From an uncultured Anaerococcus sp. (GTDB lineage Bacteria > Bacillota > Clostridia > Tissierellales > Peptoniphilaceae), in contig CALTXP010000038.1 in the NCBI GenBank assembly GCA_943913325.1, forward strand, positions 1 to 14,119: a DNA stretch of 14,119 nt. The letters are read 5' to 3'. The notes beneath the pieces are model-generated. The model ran no database searches, was not told the DNA's origin, and saw only the letters and a list, made by a program, of their open reading frames with translations. The position numbers were made by a program, and so were the translations under genes. Numbering within the stretch: the stretch's first letter is position 1; the number at the start of each line of letters is the position of its first letter. This document shows, piece after piece, positions 6,982 to 13,782 of this stretch.

Positions 6982-7965
6982 ATGAAAGAAATAGTAGAAT
7001 TTGAATATTATTATGGTAATGAAGCAGAACAATATTCGTTTTTTAGAATTCCAAAATCTTTATTTACTAATCAATATTTTAATAGTATGTCAGTAGAAGC
7101 TAAAGTCTTATATGGAATTTTATTAGATAGAATGAGTTTGTCACTAAAAAACAAATGGTTAGATGAGTCAAACAAAGTATATATCATTTACACCATAGAA
7201 GAAATTATGGAAGTGTTAAATTGGGGTAGAAATAAGTCCGTTAAGATAATGAAAGAAATTGAAGAAATAGGACTATTAGAAAAAAAGAGACAGGGACTTG
7301 GCAAGCCAAATCTACTTTATGTAAAGAACTTTATATACACAGGAAACAATAAACCTACAGAAGTTTCAAAAGTAAACTTGCAGAAGTTTAAAAATCAAAC
7401 TTCAAGAAGTTTCAATAATAAATCTCAAGAAGTTTTAAAAGAGGACTCTAATAATACTAATATTAATAATACTGATATTAGTAATACTGATTTTAATAAT
7501 CCCACCTCCATAGCATTCTTAAAAGATGAAGAAGAAAATTTAGATAGAACAATTTTGGAGGAGGCAAAATTAAAAGAAAAGATTAAAAATAATATATCTT
7601 ATGAAATATTTGAAGAATCAAGAATAGAAGATAAGAAACAAGTAGATGTAATTATAAATGTTCTGGTAAGAGCATTAAATAATTCTAAAAGCTTTCACAT
7701 AGGTGGGCAGAAGATAGATCATAAAAAGTTAAAAGAAAAGATTCTAAATCTAAACTATAAGCATATAGATTATGTATTGACATATTTAAAAGAAAACGCA
7801 CCTAAAGATATAAGAAACATAAACGCTTACTTGCTTACACTCTTATGTAATGCAGATGAAAATATTAAAAATATGGAAATTATAAAAGGCAGTAATAATA
7901 ACAATAAAAAATATGACTATAGTAGAGATGAAGATATCTGGCAAGAATTTTTAAATATGAAATAG
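6982..7965 (+). CDS. repA: Replication initiator RepA (RepA_N domain plus DUF6017)
   Basis: This 327-residue initiator probably binds an origin on the excised circular ICE. The RepA_N winged-helix domain covers about residues 5-115 (FRIPKSLFTNQYFNSMSVEAKVLYG, then YTIEEIMEVLNWGRNKSVKIMKEIEEIGLLEKKRQG). A polar linker follows (about 116-175), including an Asn/Thr-rich run. The C-terminal region about 195-300 matches DUF6017, which accompanies RepA_N in Tn1549-like elements. The ribosome site AAAGGGGGTG (6968-6977) is excellent. The linker DNA contains four palindromic elements with 23-bp spacing in different reading frames, suggesting the origin lies inside the gene, as reported for RepA_N plasmids such as pAD1. 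Its stop codon overlaps the ribosome site of the next gene, implying translational coupling. Confidence 0.88.
   Translation: MKEIVEFEYYYGNEAEQYSFFRIPKSLFTNQYFNSMSVEAKVLYGILLDRMSLSLKNKWLDESNKVYIIYTIEEIMEVLNWGRNKSVKIMKEIEEIGLLEKKRQGLGKPNLLYVKNFIYTGNNKPTEVSKVNLQKFKNQTSRSFNNKSQEVLKEDSNNTNINNTDISNTDFNNPTSIAFLKDEEENLDRTILEEAKLKEKIKNNISYEIFEESRIEDKKQVDVIINVLVRALNNSKSFHIGGQKIDHKKLKEKILNLNYKHIDYVLTYLKENAPKDIRNINAYLLTLLCNADENIKNMEIIKGSNNNNKKYDYSRDEDIWQEFLNMK
7351..7445 (+). repeat. Four 23-bp-period palindromic iterons inside repA (candidate oriV)
   Basis: GAAGTTT occurs at 7360, 7383, 7406 and 7429, exactly 23 bp apart. Each is the right half of a 16-bp dyad with consensus AAACTTCAAGAAGTTT: 7351-7366, 7374-7389, 7397-7412 (perfect) and 7420-7435. 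Because 23 is not a multiple of three, the copies encode different residues (EV, KF, RSF, EVL), so the repetition is kept at the DNA level. These look like initiator-binding iterons. Confidence 0.7.
7450..7500 (+). repeat. 15-bp tandem repeat in the repA linker
   Basis: There are three units (7450-7464, 7465-7479, 7480-7494) near AATAATACTGATATT, plus a 6-base partial copy. They encode NNTNI, NNTDI and SNTDF in one reading frame, so this can be a protein linker repeat. It adjoins the iterons and is very AT-rich, so it might also serve as the unwinding region. Confidence 0.7.
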
Positions 7966-7979
7966 GAGGTGAAATTTCT

Positions 7980-8837
7980 ATGGAATCAATTAAAGATATT
8001 TTAGAAAACAATATAGAACCATTAGAAAAAATATATTCTTCAAAAAAAGACAATAATGAAAGTTATATAGATCAAAAAACAGGACTAAAATATTGCTCAC
8101 ATTGTAAAAGTCCAATGGAAAAAGAAATTGACTTTTTAGGAAAAAGAAAAAAAGTACCTATTTTATGTAAGTGTAAACAAGAAAAACAAAAACAGCAGGA
8201 AGAAGAAAGGCAGAAGATTAATCATCTTTTAAAGATTGATAGATTAAAAAAAGAATGCTTTGATGATCCTATACTTTTAAATTGGAACTTTGCTAACATG
8301 GATAAAGACAGCGAACATGAAGAAGTAGCAAGAAATTATGTAGAAAAATTTGATGATATATATATAAATAATATAGGTTTAATTTTAACAGGAGATGTAG
8401 GATGTGGAAAAACTTATCTTGCAAGTTCCATAGCTAATAGTCTTTTAGAAAAAGAAATAAAAGTTAAGATGACAAACTTTTCAGTAATTTTAAATGATAT
8501 GACAAACTTTGAAATTGACAAAAGTAAATATATTGAAAAGCTAAGTAATAAGCAACTACTTATTATAGATGACTTTGGAATGGAAAGAGACACAGCTTTT
8601 GCAGCAGAACACATCTTTAATATCATCGATAGTAGATATAGAGTAGGTAAACCTTTGATTATAACTACGAATTTAAGTATATCAGCCTTAACAAACCCTC
8701 AAACAATAAAAGATAAAAGAATTTACTCAAGAATACTTGAAATATGTAGCCCAATTATATTTACGGGGAAAAACAGAAGAATAGAAAAAATGAAAGAAAA
8801 GTCGAAATTAGCCTATGAAATATTAAAAAGTAAATGA
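7980..8837 (+). CDS. DnaC/IstB-like AAA+ ATPase (helicase-loader type)
   Basis: This 285-residue ATPase is of the DnaC/DnaI/IstB group, likely loading the replicative helicase at the RepA-bound origin of the element. Residues about 38-65 hold a Cys cluster (YCSHCKS, then LCKCK) that may bind zinc. The AAA+ core has Walker A GDVGCGKTY at 138-146, Walker B LIIDDFG with D197-D198, and an ITTNLS sensor segment followed by an arginine-rich RIYSRILE. A ribosome site AGGAGGTG overlaps the repA stop, so the two genes are coupled. The family fit is secure. Helicase loading is inferred from family and from its place after repA. Confidence 0.85.
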   Translation: MESIKDILENNIEPLEKIYSSKKDNNESYIDQKTGLKYCSHCKSPMEKEIDFLGKRKKVPILCKCKQEKQKQQEEERQKINHLLKIDRLKKECFDDPILLNWNFANMDKDSEHEEVARNYVEKFDDIYINNIGLILTGDVGCGKTYLASSIANSLLEKEIKVKMTNFSVILNDMTNFEIDKSKYIEKLSNKQLLIIDDFGMERDTAFAAEHIFNIIDSRYRVGKPLIITTNLSISALTNPQTIKDKRIYSRILEICSPIIFTGKNRRIEKMKEKSKLAYEILKSK

Positions 8838-8851
8838 AAGTAGGTGAGTAA

Positions 8852-9343
8852 ATGCAAAATGACGATATCAATAGTAGAACAATTGCCATAATGAAAAAAG
8901 CTGGAGTAGTAACAGCTAAGCAAGTTATAAACTTAATGAAAAAAATATTAGAAATAAATAAGCAAAAAGCAAGCTTAGAAAAGACAGGGGCAATTAGCAA
9001 ATTTAAGAAAGTTAAAGTAAAAGATCTGGTAAAAAAAGGAAAAGTAGAAACCTTAGAGCTTAATGATATAGATTTAAAGACTTTAAAAAGAGAATTAAAA
9101 AGATATGGAGTTAAATTTTCAATAAAAAAAGATTTAGAAAGCGGAAATAATATTATATTTTTTCAAGCAAAAGATGAAAAGATAATGGAACAAGCCTTTA
9201 AGAAAACTGTATATAAATTTACTCGAGAAAAGTCCATGAAAAAAGAATCTGTTATAGAAAAATTGGCTAACTTCAAAGAGAAAGTAAAAGCTACAACGGA
9301 TAAGGATAAGGTTAAGCATAAACATCAAGAGCAAAGTTTATAA
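8852..9343 (+). CDS. pcfB: PcfB-family conjugation protein (DUF3801)
   Basis: This 163-residue protein resembles PcfB/DUF3801: an N-terminal helix with TIAIMKKAGVVTAKQVINLMKKIL, the motif GKVETLELNDIDLKTLKRELKRYGVKFSIKKD, and FFQAKDEKIMEQAFKKTV, then a lysine-rich tail. In plasmid pCF10, PcfB works with the relaxase and the coupling protein PcfC at the DNA-processing step of conjugation. Here a VirD4 coupling protein lies downstream, as expected, but with three other genes in between. AGGTGAG precedes the ATG, 14 bases after the ATPase gene. The basic composition fits nucleic-acid contact. Family assignment is confident; the exact role in this element is by analogy. Confidence 0.82.
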   Translation: MQNDDINSRTIAIMKKAGVVTAKQVINLMKKILEINKQKASLEKTGAISKFKKVKVKDLVKKGKVETLELNDIDLKTLKRELKRYGVKFSIKKDLESGNNIIFFQAKDEKIMEQAFKKTVYKFTREKSMKKESVIEKLANFKEKVKATTDKDKVKHKHQEQSL

Positions 9344-9352
9344 GGGAAAAGA

Positions 9353-9381
9353 TTGACAATATAGGATATATCCTATAAAAT
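9353..9381 (+). promoter_or_regulatory. Promoter of the toxin-antitoxin operon
   Basis: A perfect -35 TTGACA (9353-9358) is followed after 17 bp by TAAAAT (9376-9381), about 18 bases before the toxin ATG. It lies directly after the pcfB stop, giving the cassette its own transcription. Confidence 0.7.
9360..9377 (+). promoter_or_regulatory. Palindromic operator between the -35 and -10
   Basis: TATAGGATATATCCTATA is a perfect 18-bp palindrome filling the spacer of the toxin-antitoxin promoter. By analogy with other HTH antitoxins it is the probable binding site for the antitoxin or the toxin-antitoxin complex, which would block RNA polymerase. Confidence 0.7.
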
Positions 9382-9398
9382 GAAAGTGAAAAGATAGA

Positions 9399-9758
9399 AT
9401 GAATCAATTTATAGTTGAATATTATGAAAAGGAAGATGGAAGCTATCCAGTAGAGGAATTCCTCTTATCTTTGGATATAAAAATGAGGGCTAAAGTATTT
9501 AGAAACTTAGAACTCTTAGAAATAAAGGGGAATCAACTTAGAGAGCCATATTCAAAACATTTAGAAGATGGAATATTTGAGTTAAGAGTGAAACTAGGAA
9601 AAAACATAACAAGAGTTTTATATTTTTTTGTCATAGGAAACAAAGTGATACTGACTAATGGATTTATAAAGAAAACACAAAAAACACCAAGGTCAGAAAT
9701 TAAATTAGCCAAGCAATATAGGGAAGATTATCAGAGAAGGAGTTATAAAAATGAGTAA
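9399..9758 (+). CDS. RelE/ParE-superfamily toxin (HigB/Gp49-like)
   Basis: This 119-residue protein of the phage-derived Gp49/HigB-like group is likely a ribosome-dependent mRNA endonuclease. Family features include PVEEFLLSL near the N-terminus, a conserved central FELRVKLGKNITRVLYFF strand region with basic residues, and NGFIKKTQKTPRSEIKLAKQYREDY at the end. Length is normal. The toxin precedes the antitoxin, the order typical of higBA, and overlaps it by 8 bases, so translation is probably coupled. Its ribosome site is weak (purine-rich GTGAAAAGAT), which may keep toxin output low. It sits between pcfB and virD4, perhaps stabilising the element. mRNA cleavage is inferred from the family. 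Confidence 0.85.
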   Translation: MNQFIVEYYEKEDGSYPVEEFLLSLDIKMRAKVFRNLELLEIKGNQLREPYSKHLEDGIFELRVKLGKNITRVLYFFVIGNKVILTNGFIKKTQKTPRSEIKLAKQYREDYQRRSYKNE

Positions 9759-10035
9759 AAATTTTAGAGATACCTTAAAGGAAGAAATGGAAAACCCCGA
9801 ATTTAAAAAAGAATGGGATAATTTAGAGGTGGAATTTCAAATAATAAAGGCTATGATAGATGGAAGAAATGAGAATCACCTTACTCAAAGAGAACTCTCA
9901 GATATGACAGGTATTGCCCAAGGGGATATTAGTAAAATAGAAAATGGTAATGCTAATCCTTCTATTAAAACCTTGGATAGACTTGCAGATGCATTAGGAA
10001 AGAAATTGAAAGTTACCTTTGAAAGTAAAATATAA
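9751..10035 (+). CDS. XRE-family HTH antitoxin (HigA-like)
   Basis: This 94-residue partner of the preceding toxin has a Cro/C1-type helix-turn-helix at about residues 33-88 (LTQRELSDMTGIAQGDISKIENGNANPSIKTLDRLADALGKK), then a short KVTFE strand end. The N-terminal 30 residues are charged and helical and could cover the toxin. The ATG lies inside the toxin's last codons, with AGAAGGAG at 9734-9741, a better ribosome site than the toxin's own, consistent with antitoxin excess. It is expected to bind the palindrome in the operon promoter. Confidence 0.87.
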   Translation: MSKNFRDTLKEEMENPEFKKEWDNLEVEFQIIKAMIDGRNENHLTQRELSDMTGIAQGDISKIENGNANPSIKTLDRLADALGKKLKVTFESKI

Positions 10036-10052
10036 GTATATAAGTGTATGAA

Positions 10053-10250
10053 ATGAAAAAAAATGTTTGTCCTAGATGTAAAAGGAAAATGAAGCAACAG
10101 TTTATAGGTTTATTACATTATAAATGTGGAATGAGTTATCATAAAGATTTAGGATATTTTGAAAGAAGTGAAGATATGATTTTTGCTTTGGAAAGAAAAA
10201 GAATAGGTAAAAAGGTAAAAAAAGTTCCAGTAATAAGGTATAAAAAATAA
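10053..10250 (+). CDS. Small zinc-ribbon-like protein, function unknown
   Basis: This 65-residue basic protein opens with CPRC (C6, C9), followed by LLHYKCGMSYHKD (H22, C25, H30). It looks like a small zinc ribbon, although a classic second CxC pair is missing and His may substitute. The tail is highly basic (ERKRIGKKVKKVPVIRYKK), suggesting nucleic-acid contact. ATG 10053 is chosen because the Cys motif follows directly; an in-frame GTG at 10044 is possible, and neither has a clear ribosome site. It follows the antitoxin by 17 bases and could share its transcript. I do not recognise a named family. Confidence 0.55.
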   Translation: MKKNVCPRCKRKMKQQFIGLLHYKCGMSYHKDLGYFERSEDMIFALERKRIGKKVKKVPVIRYKK

Positions 10251-10290
10251 ACAAAACTGATAAGAGAGTTATTAATTTTTTAGAAAGGAA

Positions 10291-12093
10291 GTGAACAAGA
10301 CGAAAATACTTAATGAAGTAATGAAAGATATAAAGAATGTATTTCACATACGAGATAAGAAAAGATTTATTTTAGAAAATCTTCCATATCTCGTATTTTT
10401 TTATATAGGAAATATACTAGCTAGTCATATAAACTCCTATGAAGGAGGAGATATATTAGATAGAATTATGGTAGCCTTTAGTCAAACTGATAGTTTAAAT
10501 TATTTTCTTTCGTTTAAAATAAGAAATATATTAGCAGGGTTAATATTAGCATTAATTATTAAATTGGTTTTAATACAAAAGAAGAAAAAAGCAAAAAAAT
10601 TTAGAGAAGGTAAAGAGTATGGATCTGCAAGATGGGGAAATGAAAAAGATATAGAGCCATATATTGATAAAAAGTTTGAAAATAACATTATACTTACTCA
10701 AACAGAGAGACTTACAATGAATAATCGCCCTCAGAATCCTAAATATGCAAGAAATAAAAATGTGCTTGTCATTGGTGGTTCTGGTTCAGGAAAGACAAGA
10801 TTTTTCGTAAAGCCAAATCTCATGCAAATGCATTCGTCTTATGTAGTTACTGATCCTAAAGGAACATTAGTATTAGAATGTGGAAAAATGCTAGAAAAAA
10901 ATGGATACGAGATAAAAATTTTAAATACCATTAACTTTAAAAAGTCTATGAAGTACAATCCATTCGCTTACATTAGAAGTGAAAAAGATATACTCAAATT
11001 AGTACAAACAATCATTGCAAATACAAAAGGTGAAGGAGAAAAGTCAACTGAAGATTTTTGGATTAAGGCAGAAAAGCTCTATTATACTGCCCTCATCGGT
11101 TATATTTACTATGAAGCACCAAAAGAAGAACAAAATTTTTCAACCTTGTTAGCTATGATAGATGCATCAGAAGTTAGAGAAGAAGATGAAAACTTTAAAA
11201 ATGCTGTTGATTATATGTTTGAAGCTTTAGAAAAAGAAAAGCCAGATCATTTTGCAGTAAAACAATACAAAAAATACAAACTTGCTGCGGGCAAGACTGC
11301 TAAATCTATTCTTATTTCTTGTGGAGCAAGACTTGCACCATTTGATATCGAAGAATTAAGGGACTTAATGAGTGAAGATGAATTAGAGCTTGATAAAATT
11401 GGAGATAGAAAAACTGCTTTATTCGTAATAATATCAGATACAGATGATACCTTTAACTTTGTAGTATCAATAATGTATTCTCAGTTGTTTAATCTATTAT
11501 GTGATAAGGCAGATGATGAGTATGGCGGAAGGTTGCCAGTTCATGTAAGATGTTTACTTGATGAGTTTAGTAATATAGGTCAGATTCCAAAGTTTGAAAA
11601 GCTAATTGCCACAATTAGAAGCAGAGAAATATCAGCTTGCATTATTTTGCAAGCTCAGTCTCAACTAAAAGCAATTTATAAAGATAATGCGGACACCATA
11701 GTAGGAAATTGTGATTCCACATTATTTTTAGGTGGTAAAGAAAGGACAACCTTAAAAGAACTATCTGAAAGTTTAGGCAAAGAAACAATAGACTTATATA
11801 ATACGTCGGAAACTAGATCAAATCAAAAAAGTTTTGGCTTAAATTATCAAAAAACTGGAAAAGAATTAATGAGTCAAGATGAGATAACCGTAATGGATGG
11901 AGGTAAATGTATTTATCAACTAAGAGGAGTGAGACCATTTCTTTCTGATAAATTTGATATAACTAAGCATAAAAATTATAAATTACTTGAAGATTATGAT
12001 AAGAAAAATGTGTTTGATATAGAACAATATTTTAAGAAGAAGGATGGAATTAGATTAAAAAGTGATATGGAAGTTGAAGTTTTAGAGGCATAA
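10291..12093 (+). CDS. virD4: VirD4-like type IV coupling protein
   Basis: This 600-residue membrane ATPase of the VirD4/TraG/PcfC class links the relaxase-DNA complex to the type IV secretion channel during conjugation. Two N-terminal membrane helices span about 30-48 and 77-96. The family segment KEYGSARWG follows, then Walker A GGSGSGKTR at 162-170 and Walker B LLDEF at 422-426 with SNIGQIPKFEKLIATIRSR. QAQSQL and the sequence to the C-terminus match Tn1549-type VirD4. The assigned start is GTG 10291, but AAAGGAA lies almost against it; an in-frame ATG at 10321 (MKDIKN) is a real alternative and fits related N-termini. A terminator-like hairpin lies at codons 20-37. The usual downstream genes (small Maff2-like and TrbL-like membrane proteins) are absent here, replaced by the RNase H-RnlA cargo. 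Confidence 0.9.
   Translation: MNKTKILNEVMKDIKNVFHIRDKKRFILENLPYLVFFYIGNILASHINSYEGGDILDRIMVAFSQTDSLNYFLSFKIRNILAGLILALIIKLVLIQKKKKAKKFREGKEYGSARWGNEKDIEPYIDKKFENNIILTQTERLTMNNRPQNPKYARNKNVLVIGGSGSGKTRFFVKPNLMQMHSSYVVTDPKGTLVLECGKMLEKNGYEIKILNTINFKKSMKYNPFAYIRSEKDILKLVQTIIANTKGEGEKSTEDFWIKAEKLYYTALIGYIYYEAPKEEQNFSTLLAMIDASEVREEDENFKNAVDYMFEALEKEKPDHFAVKQYKKYKLAAGKTAKSILISCGARLAPFDIEELRDLMSEDELELDKIGDRKTALFVIISDTDDTFNFVVSIMYSQLFNLLCDKADDEYGGRLPVHVRCLLDEFSNIGQIPKFEKLIATIRSREISACIILQAQSQLKAIYKDNADTIVGNCDSTLFLGGKERTTLKELSESLGKETIDLYNTSETRSNQKSFGLNYQKTGKELMSQDEITVMDGGKCIYQLRGVRPFLSDKFDITKHKNYKLLEDYDKKNVFDIEQYFKKKDGIRLKSDMEVEVLEA
10348..10402 (+). terminator. Terminator-like hairpin inside virD4
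   Basis: ATACGAGATA (10348-10357) and TATCTCGTAT (10387-10396) are perfect 10-bp arms. Between them lies a second stem, AAGATTT (10362-10368) with AAATCTT (10377-10383) and an 8-base loop. Seven T follow (10396-10402). On the plus strand this is the form of an intrinsic terminator, but it lies in the coding sequence. The arms use CGA and CTC codons, which are uncommon in this AT-rich gene. Confidence 0.55.
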
Positions 12094-12132
12094 AATTAAA
12101 ATTGAATATTGTCTAAGGTATAAATAAAGTTC

Positions 12133-12161
12133 TTGACAAAACATACCATATCATATATTAT
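12133..12161 (+). promoter_or_regulatory. Promoter of the RNase H-RnlA/RnlB operon
   Basis: TTGACA (12133-12138) is followed after 17 bp by TATTAT (12156-12161), giving a start near 12168. An inverted repeat, ATCATA (12150-12155) and TATGAT (12159-12164), overlaps the -10 and could be an operator. Confidence 0.7.
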
Positions 12162-12173
12162 GATGGTAACAGA

Positions 12174-12211
12174 ACCCGACGCGCCTCTTAACAATGCGGA
12201 CCAAGTCGGGT
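12174..12211 (+). promoter_or_regulatory. GC-rich leader hairpin of the toxin operon
   Basis: ACCCGAC (12174-12180) and GTCGGGT (12205-12211) pair over 7 bp around a 24-base loop, which can form a short inner CGC/GCG stem. The block is far richer in G and C than its surroundings and lies in the predicted 107-base untranslated leader, about 60 bases before the start codon. No T-run follows, so it is not a terminator. I do not recognise a riboswitch class. Confidence 0.5.
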
Positions 12212-12274
12212 CATTTGAGTTTAGATAGAATATTAAGAAATAACTTTGAAATAGGAAAGGAGGGTATAAAATAT

Positions 12275-13753
12275 ATGGCTAAGAAAACTTACTACGCAGT
12301 TAAAGTAGGGAAAAACCCAGGAATATATCGAACATGGGAACAAACCAAAGAACAAGTTGAGGGATTTTCTGGTGCGGTGTATAAATCATTTTTAACGGAA
12401 GATGAAGCCATAAAATTCATTGAAGAGATTGATACAACAACAGATATAGAATCAGAAAGTATCAAAGATTTAAATAGTCAAATAGCCAAAGAAATTGAAA
12501 ATTTAGAAAACGATTCAGTAATTGCATTTGTGGATGGAAGCTATTCAGAAAATGCTGGTGGAAAAGAAAAATATTCTTTCGGAGCGGTTATTCTATCAGA
12601 TCAAACAGAGAACAACTTATATAAGGCCTATGTTGATATAGATAATTTGAAGTATAGAAATGTTGTAGGAGAATTAAGTGGGGTTAAAGAAGTTATTCTT
12701 TGGGCAATAGGTCATAACAAGAAAAAAATTACAATTTACTACGATTATGAAGGCATTGAGAAGTGGGCAACTTCTGAATGGAAAGCGAATAATGATTTAA
12801 CAAAAAATTATGTAAAGTTTATAGAAGAGAAAAAATTACTAATTGACATTGAATTTTGTAAAGTTCCAGCACATAGTGGAATTTCTTATAATGAAAAAGC
12901 TGATACTTTGGCGAAAAATGCGTTGTTAGCACAAGGATATAAGGCTTATAGTGATGGTTCAGTTTATTTTATTGGACTGGATGAAAGAGATTGGATTCGC
13001 ATAATTGAAGAAATACAGTATGATTTTGAAGACGAAAATGAAAATATATCGTATAAGTCAGATAGAGTAAATAATTATTTAAATAAGATTAGAGTTCAAA
13101 GAAAAAACGAAAAACTTGTTATAAATTGCTATAAAGGAAAGAAATCATACGTTCAAGGCAAGCAAAGTTCTTTATTTCAAAAATTGATATCTTATGCTAT
13201 AGAATTATTGCCAACAGAGAATGCTGTAGTAGAAGTTTTAAATACCTATCATGCGGTTAATATAGAAAAGGCAGACTTGGAAAATACTTTTTCACAGTTA
13301 ATGCCGGATTTTCCTGATAATGAAGAGGACGTAAAAGTTAGAAATACTTTGTTAACAGCTGTATTTAGTACAAAGATAGTAGCCGATTTACCAGATTTTA
13401 CATTTTTAGTAACACCTATTTTTAGGACAATGGAATATTATCTGCATAAAATTTTACACGATTATCTAAAGAAAGATACAGAGAATGAAAAAGGAAAAAA
13501 TAATTTTTCTTTCTTCAGTATAAATGATACAACTAAAGAATATTATTATAATTCAGGGCATGTAAACTTAAATAATATACAGATAGATTATTTAAATAGG
13601 CTGTATAATGCGTATAATAGAATTAGGCATCCTTATTCACATTGGAGTCAGGATTCAATAGATACTAAAGTTATTGAAGATTTAAAAACAGCAAGAGAAT
13701 TAATTATTACAAATTTAAAATTAATTAATGAGTTTTATCAAGTATTTAATTAA
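12275..13753 (+). CDS. rnlA: Hybrid-binding domain, RNase HI and RnlA (HEPN) toxin fusion
   Basis: This 492-residue protein has three parts. Residues 1-50 are a hybrid-binding/viroplasmin domain (KTYYAVKVGKNPGIYRTW, AVYKSF) as in RNase H1 proteins. Residues about 80-220 form RNase HI with all four acidic residues: D87 (VDGS), E133 (GELSG), D157 (YYDYEG) and D210 (EKADTLAK). Residues about 223-492 resemble E. coli RnlA from its second domain on, with nearly the same length. They keep D374, R384 and E387 (LPDF, FRTME) and the HEPN R-x4-H motif R451/H456 (RHPYSH), as in RnlA's RHSLFH. RnlA's first domain seems replaced by RNase H. The start is ATG 12275 with AAAGGAGG (12256-12263); an upstream in-frame ATG at 12194 lies in the leader hairpin. 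It is probably an RNA-cutting toxin for phage defence, restrained by the RnlB-like protein encoded next. Toxin activity is inferred. Confidence 0.85.
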   Translation: MAKKTYYAVKVGKNPGIYRTWEQTKEQVEGFSGAVYKSFLTEDEAIKFIEEIDTTTDIESESIKDLNSQIAKEIENLENDSVIAFVDGSYSENAGGKEKYSFGAVILSDQTENNLYKAYVDIDNLKYRNVVGELSGVKEVILWAIGHNKKKITIYYDYEGIEKWATSEWKANNDLTKNYVKFIEEKKLLIDIEFCKVPAHSGISYNEKADTLAKNALLAQGYKAYSDGSVYFIGLDERDWIRIIEEIQYDFEDENENISYKSDRVNNYLNKIRVQRKNEKLVINCYKGKKSYVQGKQSSLFQKLISYAIELLPTENAVVEVLNTYHAVNIEKADLENTFSQLMPDFPDNEEDVKVRNTLLTAVFSTKIVADLPDFTFLVTPIFRTMEYYLHKILHDYLKKDTENEKGKNNFSFFSINDTTKEYYYNSGHVNLNNIQIDYLNRLYNAYNRIRHPYSHWSQDSIDTKVIEDLKTARELIITNLKLINEFYQVFN

Positions 13754-13782
13754 TAGAGGAACTTTGGAAAGGAGGAAGTTTT

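Noticed and set aside
7351..7500. A CRISPR-like array
   Set aside because: Units are short (16-bp dyads at 23 bp, then 15-bp tandem units), lie within a coding gene and have no unique spacers of proper length. Iterons and a linker repeat explain them better.
12174..12211. A tRNA or known riboswitch
   Set aside because: There is no cloverleaf, no T-loop GGTTCGAATCC-like motif, and no recognised aptamer core.
12160..12228. A leader peptide frame (MMVTEPDAPLNN and onward) before the toxin gene
   Set aside because: The predicted transcription start (about 12168) lies after its ATG and it has no ribosome site. It is mentioned only as part of the leader finding.
12194..12274. An N-terminal extension of the RNase H-RnlA fusion from ATG 12194
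   Set aside because: It lies in the hairpin loop without a ribosome site, while ATG 12275 has AAAGGAGG upstream and matches the start of the hybrid-binding domain.
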